In this document: piece after piece, positions 30,918-40,526 of the stretch
Layout of the letters: the number at the start of each line of letters is the position of its first letter
How positions within the stretch are numbered: the stretch's first letter is position 1
Virus record (IMG/VR): IMGVR_UViG_3300032047_002388
Coordinates: 62,001-126,000 of that record
Direction: 5' to 3' (one strand)
From: a virus
DNA: 64,000 nucleotides
Program-made: the position numbers and the translations under genes
The notes under the pieces: model-generated
Seen by the model: only the letters and a program-made list of their open reading frames with translations
Database searches by the model: none
Told to the model about the DNA's origin: nothing

Positions 30918-33900
30918 ATGGCTATAATCAAAAAATTTTCATCACTAGAGAATTTGAGTAGATATGGTGTATTTTTGAATGATACCAATCCAAACTCAGA
31001 TTACTTTAGAATTACAGAATTAGGAGAAAATCTTACTGGTGGTAAGAATGGTTTCCTTATAGAAGGTTCTGAATGTCTTAAAGAAACTACTGATATAAAA
31101 ATTGAAATATTGGATGTAAATGGTAATCCAGTATATTTCGAACCAGGTCAAGGTATTCCTCAATATTACGAAGGATTATCTAAAGTAGTAGGAATTTATG
31201 TTTACGAAGATACCCCAATCGGACTTGGTAAAATTACTATTCTCGGTGAATTAAAATCATATTTTGATAAAAACGATGCAGGAAATAAACTTGATATACC
31301 TGAGGAATGGAGGGGTGTATATAATGTTAAGTGGGAACGAACAATAAACATAAATAAAAATCTTGCAAACGAAACTAGAGTTCGTTTTTACAAAAGACCA
31401 AAGATTTCCATAGAAGAAATTTCCAAACCTATTTTTACAAAAACAATTCCAATTGCAATCCATTCTGGTAGTATTGAAGGACAAGCATTTACTCCACCAG
31501 AAGGTCAAGATTATAATTCTTATGCAGGTGGAGTATTATATAAATTGATTCATGATGGAGGGCCTTTGTTTAGTTCCTCTATGGATGAAACTCAATTATT
31601 TATTGAAGATTTAAATTTTAATCCAACTGTAAAAGAAGTATTAAGTGAAACAGAATTATTAGTTGATTCTGCATATACAAGTTCAGATGGAACAGTTAGT
31701 GGGTTTGGTCCAAAAGCATACAATACTTCATTTGAAAATAACGATGGAGTAGTTACAGTTGAATCGGCATTGACTGGTTCATTTGCAAAAATAAAACTTA
31801 CAAACTTAAAAACTTTTGTTGGAGATGTTGCAAGAGTAAAAGTATTTAGAAAATCAAGAAACGAAGCTGGTGATTTTACATTAGTACAAGAACAAAAATT
31901 AGAATCAACTGAGTTGTTAAAAGATATAACAACCCAAACAGATACAGAATTATCATATGGAATATTCAATGATTACAACTTAAGTAATTATTGGATTACA
32001 TCATCCAACTCACCAGTTACAGTTAATAACACACAACTTCTTAATTCTATAAAAGTAGATTATGTAGGAAGTGGTACACAATTAATTTATACATCAGAAT
32101 CAATTGAAGTTGGTAGTGATATAGAATATAACTTATCATTCAAAACTAAATTGAGTGGTTCTGCAAGTGATTCTAAACAAATAAACGCATATCTAAGTTC
32201 ATCTGAATTTACACAATCAATCGTAACAGTTAGTGGTTCTAATGATACACTTCAAAAATTTGATGTTAATAAAAATATTATATCAACAAATTCAGGTAGT
32301 GCAAGATTAGTATTTGAGGTAAATGGAGATGATTGGTACATATCAAATGTATCATTTAGAAATGCAGAAGAAACTGCGTTTTCACCTGATGAGTTTACAT
32401 TAGTACAACAAGTACCTAGAAAACTTGATTCTGAGTTTTTTGATTTTAAATTTGAGTTCTATGATATAAACAATAACTTTATACCAGTAGAAATCGGTAC
32501 ATCAAAAGAATTTAGTGGAGGTAATTTAACAACAACATCAAATGTTAGATTGTTAGAATTTGAAACTGATAGAACTGCATTTAGATTTTCAAGTGGTTCA
32601 TTAGGTAATCCACCATTTCAACAATCAAGATTTAGAGTAACATCAAATGGATTGACAGGTTCAATTACGTTTGCATCTGCTGCGTTTGATAAAAATGGTG
32701 TTTATATAGACCCATCATCTTATGGTGGAGATTATCCAGGTGGATTAACAAGTAACAACGTTTTAACGTTAGCATCTTTTAGTGGTTCTGATGATGGAGT
32801 TATCGTAGGTTCGATTACTTATACTGCATCAATTGAAGATAAAGAAGAAATAGAAACAATAACAAGATTTGAAGATGGTGAACCTGCATCGGCACTTATT
32901 GTAACATCAAATCAAAATCAGTTCTTTTACAAAGCAACTGATTTATCAGTAGAACCAAGTGGACAACAGATACAGATTCAAGCACAAAGAAAAAATCTTG
33001 CATCTGATACAACAACAATTACAGTAAATAGTGGAAGTGGTAAGCCTGGTCTTACACAAGGTTCAACTGTAAATGGTATAACTTCATTTACTTTAAATGC
33101 AAGTGATTATTCATTTGGGACAGGAAATACTACATATGAGTTCAGCGGTTCAGATGAATTCGGTTCACAATTTGTAGATAGAATATCAATAGCACCAGTC
33201 AAAAAATTCGATGGTGTTTCATTACAACTTACAAATAACAATCAAACTTTTAACGCAACTTCACAAAGTGCTGTATCTTCGTTAGAACAGAGTAGTGGTT
33301 CAGTAACATTTAGAATAGGTACAGAACTTATTCAATTCCAAAATGGATTATCATCAAATAATAGATTTGATATTGCAGGAATTACTGGTTCTGGTTGTGT
33401 ACCAACTAGTACAACTCCAAGTAAAAATGAATACTCACTTTCTTCATTTAATTCAGATAGTGGTTCGTTAACAATTAACATTGATTATAAAGATGGTAGT
33501 GGAGATATATCAGAATTTCAACAAATTGTAAATTACACAAAAGCGGTTGCAGGTGTTACAGGACAAGATGGACAAGATGGACAAGATGGTGAAGATGGAC
33601 AAGATGGAACTAACGGCCCACCTGGACCTGGTGTAACATATAGAGGATTGTGGAGTGTACTAACAGAATATGTTTCATCATCATTAAGAAGGGATGTTGT
33701 AGAGGGTACTGATGGAAGTTATTACTTGGCAAAATCATCACACACTGCAAGTAATCTAAATCAAAGACCAGTTGATGGTGGTTCATATACAACATATTGG
33801 GAATCATTTGGTGCAGAATTTAGTTCAGTAGCAACTGATATTTTATTTTCTCAAGATGTTTATGCAAACAGAACTGTAAACATAGGTTCGAGTGGTTCTG

Positions 33901-36900
33901 GTCACCCAGTCATAGCATTGAACGCAGATAGTTCAAATGCAGGAACGGGTCAAGACCCATATATTGCAATTGGAGGAATTACTCAATATGCTGCTAACAA
34001 TGGAATTTTTATTGGATATGATGGTGGGGATAAAAAATTAAGTTTAAAAGGTGGTGCATCTGATGGATTCCTTACATGGGATGGTAGTAGTCTAAACATA
34101 CAAGGTTCAATTAATATAACAGGTGGTGCAACTGCAGATTCTTTATCTGCATTAAATTCAGAAACAAGTTCACTACAAAGTGGTGTAAATAATTCTATAT
34201 TGAGTGGTTCAGCAGCTGCATCGGCAGCTCAAACAAACGCTCAAAGTTTCGCTAGTACTGCAGCAGCTAACTCTGTAACAAGTGGTTCAAACGCAGCATC
34301 AACCGCTCAATCAAACGCTCAAAACTTTGCTAGTACCGCAGCAGGAAACGCAGCAACTTCGGCATCAAATGCTCAATCAACCGCGAATACGGCTCAATCA
34401 ACTGCCAATTCTGCATTAACCGCAGCAGCAAGTAGTGGTTCGGTAGACCCAACAACACAAAGAGTAACTAAAAACGCATCACCGAGTGGAGCTGGATTAT
34501 ATTTCGGTGCAAATAATTTAGGATATTATAATTCATCCGATTGGAAAGCTTATTTAAGTTCGAGTGGTGAATTCTTTTTAGGTAGTCCTTCAGATTCAAA
34601 CTATTTAGAATGGAATGGAAGTTCTTTAAATATTGCTGGTTCAATTACGATTACTGCTGGACCAACTGCAGCTCAACTAAGTTCTCTGAATAGTGCAACT
34701 AGTTCTTTATCTAGTGATATCAGTACAGCTCAAACAAACGCTCAAAACTTTGCAAGTACCGCAGCAGCTAATTCTGTAACAAGTGGTTCAAATGCAGCAT
34801 CAACTGCCCAAACAAACGCCCAAAACTTTGCAAGTACCGCAGCAGCTAATTCTGTAACAAGTGGTTCAAATGCAGCATCAACCGCTCAATCAAACGCTCA
34901 AAACTTTGCTAGTACGGCAGCAGGAAATGCTGCAACTTCGGCATCAAATGCTCAATCAACCGCAAATACTGCAAATAGTTTAGCAACTAACGCCAGTTCA
35001 TCCGCGGGAACTGCACTTCAAAACGCAGCAACTGCTTTATCAACCGCTAACACTAACGCTGGTTTAATACCGAATACTTCTACCGGTCTTATTGATTTCT
35101 CACCAACTCCAAGTGGAGCTGGATTATATTTCGGTGCAAATAATATAGGATATTATGCATCAGGTAATTGGGATGCATTCCTATCATCTAGTGGAGCATT
35201 TTATTTAGGTGGAGAAGATGGGGCATTACAATGGAATGGTAGTAATTTAACAATCTCAGGAGATGGTACATTCACTGGAACTCTATCTGGTGGTACTGTG
35301 GTTGGAGGTACAATGTTCGTGCCTAGTGCAACTAATCCAAAATTCCAAGTAGATGCAGATGGGATTGTTACAGCTGATGAAGCAAAAATAGAAGGTGAAA
35401 TAACTGCATCTGCTGGTTTAATAGGTAGTTGGAAAATTGATGATGTAAATGTGGGTGGTTCGTTAAAAGATTCCGAAGGTAGAATGGTTTTAAACCCAAC
35501 AGATAAAAAAATACAATTGTATAATTCTTCTTTGGAATTAAAAGCACAGATTAATTCCGATGATAGTTTAACATCACCAGGTTTAGGAAATATTTACATT
35601 GCTAGTTATTACAATAACCAACCAGGTAGTACATTGAATAATCCAAGTGGTCCAACATCCTCAACTACTTCAACTTCACTTCAAAGTGGAACACCTACCT
35701 ATACTACTAATGATGGTGAATTTACTGTTAGTGGTTCTAATGGTGGTGATTATCAGTTATCAGGTCTTGATACAATACCAACATGGGGATATGGAAGTAG
35801 TGTGGCGATTGTAAGTGAAACTATATCATCAGGTACTGGTAATCCATCTGGTAATCTTACACCAAACATGGGCCCTAGCACAATTTATCAATCTGGTGTT
35901 ACTTATAAACAATCATATGATTACATTTATTTAGTTATAGAAAAAACTTCTGATAATTCAGAAGTTGCAGAAATATTTCTTGGATATGCATATGCTAGAA
36001 GTGGATATTCAATTAGTAATTATTATCAAGCAACTGGTACTGGTATATATGATTGGCAATACAACAGTGGTTATTCAGTTTCCGGTCATAGAGGTCTATA
36101 TACAGTAAACACACCAATCACAACTACTGTAACTCTTGAAAATAATACCACTTATAGAGTAAGATATAAAAGATTTATAAAAAATAGTTCAGGTAGAAAA
36201 TCATATTTAAATGGTAGTAGTTATACACCAACAAATACTTATTATACTCATAATACTGGTGGGACTAATGCTATTTATTCAGGTCTTGATGAAACTTTTC
36301 AATTGAACCAACCATCAAACTTTGTTGAAATATCAGGTGGAGGAATTCAAGCAGTAACAAACTCAGACCAGTTTGTAAAAATGTTTAGAGTATCACCTGG
36401 TACTTATTCATCTACTTTATTTCAAGTAAGAGGTGGTCAAACCATGTTAAGTAGTGATAGTGATACAGAAACTAATTTATATTCTCATACTGGTAGGAAT
36501 CTTTTAGTTGGTAGAAACACATTAGGATATAGTTGGTATGGTGGTGATTTTTATAACCCACTAGCTAATAATCACAATAGTAATATAATGAAGGGTATTG
36601 TTATGCAATCAGATACCAGTGAATCTCCTGGCTCATCTAGTTCACCCAAAAACCTTGCATACAATATTGCACAAGGATATATGCATATATGGTTACAGCA
36701 TAGTAGTAGTACGAATAGGTATTATGAATTACCAAATCAATTAGATGGTGGTACTTATAATCCTGCATCAACAATTTATATACCAGTAGGATATCAATTG
36801 TGGTTGTTTAACGAATCAGATGGTGATAGTGTATTTGTAAGAGGGTTATTACATGGTGCTAGTAGTAGTAATAATTACCACACACTACAAGGTGGTGGTG

Positions 36901-36998
36901 CTTTACTATGTGTATATATGGGAAGTTCTAGTGCACAAGACCCTACCGAAAGCCACAAATGGATAGTTTACTCAGAATACGATAATACTTGGAGTTAA
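30918..36998 (+). CDS. Large tail fibre protein with collagen-like and coiled-coil repeats
   Basis: The 2026-residue protein is the likely long receptor-binding fibre. The N-terminal 880 residues are beta-rich, with many Ser/Gly/Thr. A collagen-like stretch (residues about 882-902, repeats of GQD/GED ending GPPGPG) leads to a shaft with Ala/Asn/Ser/Thr heptad-like repeats of 26 residues (about 1100-1172 and 1271-1360). Two copies of a SPSGAGLYFGANN...GYY module occur at about 1188 and 1398. The C-terminal 200 residues form a Gly/Ser/Tyr-rich head with no recognised chaperone domain. It is followed by two small genes, one resembling tail-fibre assembly proteins. Composition and repeats are typical of trimeric fibres. 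Confidence 0.8.
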   Translation: MAIIKKFSSLENLSRYGVFLNDTNPNSDYFRITELGENLTGGKNGFLIEGSECLKETTDIKIEILDVNGNPVYFEPGQGIPQYYEGLSKVVGIYVYEDTPIGLGKITILGELKSYFDKNDAGNKLDIPEEWRGVYNVKWERTININKNLANETRVRFYKRPKISIEEISKPIFTKTIPIAIHSGSIEGQAFTPPEGQDYNSYAGGVLYKLIHDGGPLFSSSMDETQLFIEDLNFNPTVKEVLSETELLVDSAYTSSDGTVSGFGPKAYNTSFENNDGVVTVESALTGSFAKIKLTNLKTFVGDVARVKVFRKSRNEAGDFTLVQEQKLESTELLKDITTQTDTELSYGIFNDYNLSNYWITSSNSPVTVNNTQLLNSIKVDYVGSGTQLIYTSESIEVGSDIEYNLSFKTKLSGSASDSKQINAYLSSSEFTQSIVTVSGSNDTLQKFDVNKNIISTNSGSARLVFEVNGDDWYISNVSFRNAEETAFSPDEFTLVQQVPRKLDSEFFDFKFEFYDINNNFIPVEIGTSKEFSGGNLTTTSNVRLLEFETDRTAFRFSSGSLGNPPFQQSRFRVTSNGLTGSITFASAAFDKNGVYIDPSSYGGDYPGGLTSNNVLTLASFSGSDDGVIVGSITYTASIEDKEEIETITRFEDGEPASALIVTSNQNQFFYKATDLSVEPSGQQIQIQAQRKNLASDTTTITVNSGSGKPGLTQGSTVNGITSFTLNASDYSFGTGNTTYEFSGSDEFGSQFVDRISIAPVKKFDGVSLQLTNNNQTFNATSQSAVSSLEQSSGSVTFRIGTELIQFQNGLSSNNRFDIAGITGSGCVPTSTTPSKNEYSLSSFNSDSGSLTINIDYKDGSGDISEFQQIVNYTKAVAGVTGQDGQDGQDGEDGQDGTNGPPGPGVTYRGLWSVLTEYVSSSLRRDVVEGTDGSYYLAKSSHTASNLNQRPVDGGSYTTYWESFGAEFSSVATDILFSQDVYANRTVNIGSSGSGHPVIALNADSSNAGTGQDPYIAIGGITQYAANNGIFIGYDGGDKKLSLKGGASDGFLTWDGSSLNIQGSINITGGATADSLSALNSETSSLQSGVNNSILSGSAAASAAQTNAQSFASTAAANSVTSGSNAASTAQSNAQNFASTAAGNAATSASNAQSTANTAQSTANSALTAAASSGSVDPTTQRVTKNASPSGAGLYFGANNLGYYNSSDWKAYLSSSGEFFLGSPSDSNYLEWNGSSLNIAGSITITAGPTAAQLSSLNSATSSLSSDISTAQTNAQNFASTAAANSVTSGSNAASTAQTNAQNFASTAAANSVTSGSNAASTAQSNAQNFASTAAGNAATSASNAQSTANTANSLATNASSSAGTALQNAATALSTANTNAGLIPNTSTGLIDFSPTPSGAGLYFGANNIGYYASGNWDAFLSSSGAFYLGGEDGALQWNGSNLTISGDGTFTGTLSGGTVVGGTMFVPSATNPKFQVDADGIVTADEAKIEGEITASAGLIGSWKIDDVNVGGSLKDSEGRMVLNPTDKKIQLYNSSLELKAQINSDDSLTSPGLGNIYIASYYNNQPGSTLNNPSGPTSSTTSTSLQSGTPTYTTNDGEFTVSGSNGGDYQLSGLDTIPTWGYGSSVAIVSETISSGTGNPSGNLTPNMGPSTIYQSGVTYKQSYDYIYLVIEKTSDNSEVAEIFLGYAYARSGYSISNYYQATGTGIYDWQYNSGYSVSGHRGLYTVNTPITTTVTLENNTTYRVRYKRFIKNSSGRKSYLNGSSYTPTNTYYTHNTGGTNAIYSGLDETFQLNQPSNFVEISGGGIQAVTNSDQFVKMFRVSPGTYSSTLFQVRGGQTMLSSDSDTETNLYSHTGRNLLVGRNTLGYSWYGGDFYNPLANNHNSNIMKGIVMQSDTSESPGSSSSPKNLAYNIAQGYMHIWLQHSSSTNRYYELPNQLDGGTYNPASTIYIPVGYQLWLFNESDGDSVFVRGLLHGASSSNNYHTLQGGGALLCVYMGSSSAQDPTESHKWIVYSEYDNTWS
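33561..33609 (+). repeat. Collagen-like GGACAAGAT repeat
   Basis: The 9-base unit GGACAAGAT is repeated three times, then a variant GGTGAAGAT and another GGACAAGAT, encoding Gly-Gln-Asp and Gly-Glu-Asp triplets inside the fibre gene. Such triplets form short collagen-like triple helices and can change in number by slippage. Confidence 0.85.
34728..34961 (+). repeat. 78-base tandem repeat in tail fibre shaft
   Basis: Units start at 34728, 34806 and 34884. Each encodes a 26-residue block beginning AQTNAQNFASTAA; the first two are nearly identical at DNA level and the third diverges in its second half. A related block lies at about 34206-34380, so a larger shaft segment including the following GAGLYFGANN module appears duplicated. 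Confidence 0.85.
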
Positions 36999-36999
36999 T

Positions 37000-37467
37000 A
37001 TGAATATAGAATTTAATAAAGGATATGTATATGAAAGTGGTTCAACAGTAGAGTGGCCACTTCATTCACAAATAGTTGAACAAAGATTAAACCTAACCTC
37101 TTCAATTAATGAAGTCGGTGATGAATATTTAGTATCACATAGTTATTTTCCATTAGTTGAACTTTTACCTACTTCACATTCTGAAGAACAAATACCAGAC
37201 CCTTCAACAGATGTAGAAAAAAGTGGTTCAACTTATTATATAAACTATACACTTAGAGATAAAACTTCTGATGAACTTACTATACATTATAATCATGGTT
37301 GGCAAGATGTTAGAACCAAAAGAACACGACTGTTAGACCAGAGTGATTATATGGGAAATAGTGATTACCCAATTACAGAAGAATGGAGAACATATAGACA
37401 GGCATTAAGAGATATTACAAATCAATCATCTCCATTTACTATTACATGGCCAACTAAACCAGAATAA
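37000..37467 (+). CDS. Tail-fibre assembly/chaperone-like protein
   Basis: The 155-residue protein follows the fibre stop by one base. Its C-terminal 60 residues, with RTKRTRLLDQSDYM, EEWRTYRQALRDITNQ and FTITWPTKP, match the pattern of phage tail-fibre assembly proteins (R..LL..SD......W..YRQALRDI......WP..P). The N-terminal half is beta-rich (EFNKGYVYESGSTVEWP, TYYINYTLRDKTSDELTIHY). In several phages such proteins help fibre folding or attach at the tip. Alternatively it is a structural tip protein. The position directly after a large fibre favours the assembly role. Confidence 0.65.
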   Translation: MNIEFNKGYVYESGSTVEWPLHSQIVEQRLNLTSSINEVGDEYLVSHSYFPLVELLPTSHSEEQIPDPSTDVEKSGSTYYINYTLRDKTSDELTIHYNHGWQDVRTKRTRLLDQSDYMGNSDYPITEEWRTYRQALRDITNQSSPFTITWPTKPE

Positions 37468-37468
37468 A

Positions 37469-37696
37469 ATGACAGAATTAAAAGTAGAAGTTACAAATAA
37501 TAATAACCAAACAGTAACTCACTTCATTACTAATGAATCAGAAATGTGGCAACCACAAATTCAAGATGAAATAGATTCATATATGATGCAGTATGTAAAC
37601 AAATTTAATGAGACTAATGAAAAACATAATATTTATTTAAAATCATTAAAAATTTATTATGGGGATGACCTTATAAGAAATATCACTAAAAATTAA
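37469..37696 (+). CDS. Small protein after fibre assembly gene, function unknown
   Basis: The 75-residue product is polar and acidic, with a beta-rich start (TELKVEVTNNNNQTVTHFIT) and a helical middle (WQPQIQDEIDSYMMQYVNKFNET). It begins one base after the fibre-assembly gene and ends 4 bases before the first island gene. No motif is recognised. By position it may be a fibre accessory or tip protein. Confidence 0.55.
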   Translation: MTELKVEVTNNNNQTVTHFITNESEMWQPQIQDEIDSYMMQYVNKFNETNEKHNIYLKSLKIYYGDDLIRNITKN

Positions 37697-37700
37697 TACA

Positions 37701-38690
37701 TTGAAATTATTAGTAACAACTGGTTTTGGAAATATTATACAAGGTGGTGCAGATATTTGGGTAAATCATTTTATCAATTTAATACTACCACAACTTTCCG
37801 ATGATTATTTTATATTTGTAGATGGGAGGAGACCCGAAGGATTTGAAACGTCACTAACAAACTACCACTTTCATTACGATGATTGGATTAAATCAGAAAA
37901 GTTATTAGAAGATTGTGAAGAAATTCACTTCTTACATGCAAACTATCACAAAAGAGAACACTTTTGGAAACATAAAGATAAGTGGGGTAATATATTTGTA
38001 CATGCATATTTACCTGATATGTTAAAATATGGAGACTCAGTAAAACAATTCAATACTAATGTAAATGAAGATGATTTCTATGAACTACTTCATTATTGTA
38101 AAAAAAGAATTTGGATAGGAAATAACGATTCTCAATTATTTAAAGATTATCCAACAAATACACACACAGTAACTAACTTTTATGAATTCAAACAAGATAA
38201 ACTAATAAATGTTAATAGTAAGAAAGTTGCATTTACATCACGAATTGAATCAAGAAAAAACGTACATTATTTAGATGGTATTGAGGGATTGGTATTATCA
38301 AATCAATATGATTGGAAAAATATAACAGAAACAACAGATTATGATTTTTCAAAAATAAAATTTTATCAATGGGATATAAACATTCATGAAAACTTTATGA
38401 ATTTAGATTGGGGAATTGCACATTGTTGTCATACTAACGAACCTTTTGGATATAATATATTTCAAGCAGTAGATTGGGGTAAATTACCAATCATACATAC
38501 TGATTGGGGTGATGTAGATTATCGATATAAAGCAAATGATAAACAAAGTTTTGGATATGCATATGGAAATATTCTAAGAGATACTCCAATGCAAAGAACA
38601 AAAGAATTTATGAAATTGAAAAAATATCTTAAAAAGTTCGATAATAAAGAAACTTGGACAAAAAAAATTATCGTTTTCTTTAATTCGTAA
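37701..38690 (+). CDS. GT-B type glycosyltransferase (TTG start)
   Basis: The 329-residue protein looks like a GT-B glycosyltransferase. The N-terminal LLVTTGFGNIIQGGADIWVNHFINLILP resembles the GG.....L loop of GT4 enzymes. IHFLHANYH and VHAYLP are typical middle strands, KVAFTSRIESRKNVHYLDGI matches the linker to the C-terminal fold, and HTNEPFGYNIFQAVDWGKLPIIHTDWG (about 246-272) matches the nucleotide-sugar-binding region with EP.G...EA. The frame opens with TTG 4 bases after the previous stop and no ATG is near. It precedes the late-type promoter at 38694, so it is likely transcribed with the tail fibre, suggesting the fibre as target. Confidence 0.72.
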   Translation: MKLLVTTGFGNIIQGGADIWVNHFINLILPQLSDDYFIFVDGRRPEGFETSLTNYHFHYDDWIKSEKLLEDCEEIHFLHANYHKREHFWKHKDKWGNIFVHAYLPDMLKYGDSVKQFNTNVNEDDFYELLHYCKKRIWIGNNDSQLFKDYPTNTHTVTNFYEFKQDKLINVNSKKVAFTSRIESRKNVHYLDGIEGLVLSNQYDWKNITETTDYDFSKIKFYQWDINIHENFMNLDWGIAHCCHTNEPFGYNIFQAVDWGKLPIIHTDWGDVDYRYKANDKQSFGYAYGNILRDTPMQRTKEFMKLKKYLKKFDNKETWTKKIIVFFNS

Positions 38691-38693
38691 TAT

Positions 38694-38704
38694 ATATTTA
38701 TATA
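38694..38704 (+). promoter_or_regulatory. Putative late promoter of the sugar island (ATATTTATATA)
   Basis: An exact consensus copy lies 13 bases before ATG 38718, in a 27-base gap. No further intergenic copy was seen until 53531, so it may drive the whole 15-kb run of sugar genes. Confidence 0.62.
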
Positions 38705-38717
38705 CGAACATTGTTAC

Positions 38718-39500
38718 ATGGGTCTTATAAATTATAATTTGGTAAAAGATTTTTTTACCAACAATCAATCAAACAAACTTGATAAGGACGGTAAATCATA
38801 TACCGAACTTACACCTGTTAAATATAGGTGGACACATGGTGCAACAGATAAATATCTTGGAGATGGTTTACTAGTGTATTCGATAATCCAATTTATGAAG
38901 TATAAAACATGCGTGTGTTTGGGAAGTGGTGGTGGATTTATTCCAAGAATTATTTCTCAGGCAAGACTTGATTTACACGATGTAGATATATTTGATGGTT
39001 CTAAGGCTATGGAATATGGTGATTGTGGTACAACTATTTTAGTTGATGCCAACAATGGAGTAAATGGAAAACCAGATTGGATTGATAATGATTCATTCTT
39101 TAGAAAAAGTTTTCCATGTAGAATCATATTAGAAACTACTGAAACTGCATATTACAATTATTTTGTTAAAGAAGATATAAAGATAGATTATTTACATATC
39201 GATGCAGGACATTCATTTGAAGATGTTGAACGAGATTTCAATTTATACTCTAAAAGGTTAAACGAAGGGGGTATGATTGCAATACATGATACAGATAAAT
39301 CATATGAAGTAAATCATATTATACCAAATGATATAGATGAAAAATATCATCAAACATATTCTTTTGGCCCTAACATGCTTATAAAAGAATTACAAAAAAA
39401 TAAAGAATGGGAAGTTTTCAATTTCTTCAATCACAAACCAAAGGCGAACCATCCATCATCGACGGGTCTAACTTTTTTACAGAAGAGGAAGATAAGATAA
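38718..39500 (+). CDS. SAM-dependent methyltransferase (class I)
   Basis: The 260-residue enzyme has the class I fold motifs: VCLGSGGGFIPRII (about 67-80) as the SAM-binding Gly loop, YLHIDAGHSFEDVERDFNLY (about 158-177) with the acidic strand end and helix typical of the Methyltransf_24/CmcI-like group, and GGMIAIHDTD (about 185-194). This group methylates sugars or small molecules. As first gene behind the island promoter, it may O-methylate a glycan or sugar nucleotide. A similar genomic pairing with glycosyltransferases is common in surface-polysaccharide clusters. Confidence 0.8.
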   Translation: MGLINYNLVKDFFTNNQSNKLDKDGKSYTELTPVKYRWTHGATDKYLGDGLLVYSIIQFMKYKTCVCLGSGGGFIPRIISQARLDLHDVDIFDGSKAMEYGDCGTTILVDANNGVNGKPDWIDNDSFFRKSFPCRIILETTETAYYNYFVKEDIKIDYLHIDAGHSFEDVERDFNLYSKRLNEGGMIAIHDTDKSYEVNHIIPNDIDEKYHQTYSFGPNMLIKELQKNKEWEVFNFFNHKPKANHPSSTGLTFLQKRKIR

Positions 39501-39502
39501 AT

Positions 39503-40342
39503 TTGGTTACTGTTGTTGGTCATAACATTACGATGTTACCTCATATGCTAAATCACTACAAAGATATAGTAGATGATGTATATGTAGTTGTTTACAGACA
39601 GCATGAAGATGATGGTATATTAGAAGAGATTGAGAAACTAGGAATAACTCCATATAAAATTGTTACTGAACCAAAATTTAATTGGCAGAAAGTAACTGAT
39701 TTATATAATGAAGTTAAAATGACCAAACCAGAAAGTTGGTGGGTAGTATCAGATGATGATGAGATTCATGTATATCCCAAACCTCTCAGAGAAATGATTG
39801 AAGAGTGTGAAGAAAATGGATGGGAGTTTATAACTGGTGGTTTTTTAGATAGAATTGGAGAAGATGGAACTTTTCCAAAAATAGATAATACAACTAATAT
39901 ATGGGAAAGTTTTCCATATAGTGGTTTTTTTAGGTATCCACTTAGTGGGGCCTGTCCCAATAAATGTTGTGTAATGAAGGGGAAAATTCATGTAACAAAT
40001 GGCCAACATTATGCAATCGTAGATGGGAATCATGTGTGGGGTGAAGAGGGTGCAAAACATCCTCTTCGTTACCCACCTGGTAGAGGTGAAGGATTTATAC
40101 AAGTTCATCACTTCAAATGGGATTCAACTGTTTTAGAACGATTAAAAGAAGTTTCAGAAACAGAAGAAGATTACACTTTTTGGAAAGAATACAAAAAGAT
40201 GTATGAGGCAATCAGAGATACTGATTGGAAAATAAATATTGATGAACCAAAGTTTGGTTTGGTAAAACAAGTACCATTCGAAAATGAACATTGGGATTAT
40301 CAATATTGGAATAGATTAACAAAAGGAATAATTAAAGTTTAA
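39503..40342 (+). CDS. Glycosyltransferase family 2-like protein (probable TTG start)
   Basis: The protein is 279 residues if started at TTG 39503, directly after the upstream stop; the frame is open from an ATG at 39407 inside the methyltransferase gene, which would add 32 unlikely residues. NLVTVVGHNITMLPHMLNHYKDIVDDVYVVVYRQHED is a typical GT2-type start. WWVVSDDDEIHVYPKPL (about 80-96) contains the acidic DxD-like metal site. CPNKCCVMKG and HHFKWDSTVLERL follow in the C-terminal part. It should add a sugar in the cytoplasm to a glycan or protein acceptor. Confidence 0.7.
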   Translation: MVTVVGHNITMLPHMLNHYKDIVDDVYVVVYRQHEDDGILEEIEKLGITPYKIVTEPKFNWQKVTDLYNEVKMTKPESWWVVSDDDEIHVYPKPLREMIEECEENGWEFITGGFLDRIGEDGTFPKIDNTTNIWESFPYSGFFRYPLSGACPNKCCVMKGKIHVTNGQHYAIVDGNHVWGEEGAKHPLRYPPGRGEGFIQVHHFKWDSTVLERLKEVSETEEDYTFWKEYKKMYEAIRDTDWKINIDEPKFGLVKQVPFENEHWDYQYWNRLTKGIIKV

Positions 40343-40346
40343 AATT

Positions 40347-40526
40347 ATGGCAAAGAACGAAACAGAAAAAGTACTTGAAGAAAGAAAAATTAAGGCGTTA
40401 GAAAAAATTGCTAACTCTTTAGATGCACTTACTCTATGGTTTGAAGAAATCGATAAAGATGAGTGGGGGCCAAGAATCGAGTGGTATCTTTCAATGTGGA
40501 AAGAGAAGTTTATAGATGAGGAGTAA
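40347..40526 (+). CDS. Small charged protein, function unknown
   Basis: A 59-residue ORF starts 4 bases after the upstream stop and overlaps the next start by 11 bases. The product is helical and Trp-rich: EKVLEERKIKALEKIANSLD, LWFEEIDKDEWGPRIEWYLSMWKEKF. Strict packing between two real genes supports it. It could be a small partner of the adjacent glycosyltransferases, but no family is recognised. Confidence 0.7.
   Translation: MAKNETEKVLEERKIKALEKIANSLDALTLWFEEIDKDEWGPRIEWYLSMWKEKFIDEE

Noticed and set aside
34728-34961. Evenly spaced repeats that could be read as a CRISPR-like array
   Set aside because: The repeats are in frame, contiguous without spacers and encode the Ala/Asn/Ser/Thr shaft of the tail fibre.
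39407-39502. Longer start of the GT2-type protein inside the methyltransferase gene
   Set aside because: The extra 32 residues do not resemble a glycosyltransferase start and would require a 94-base overlap; TTG 39503 directly after the upstream stop fits the family N-terminus.
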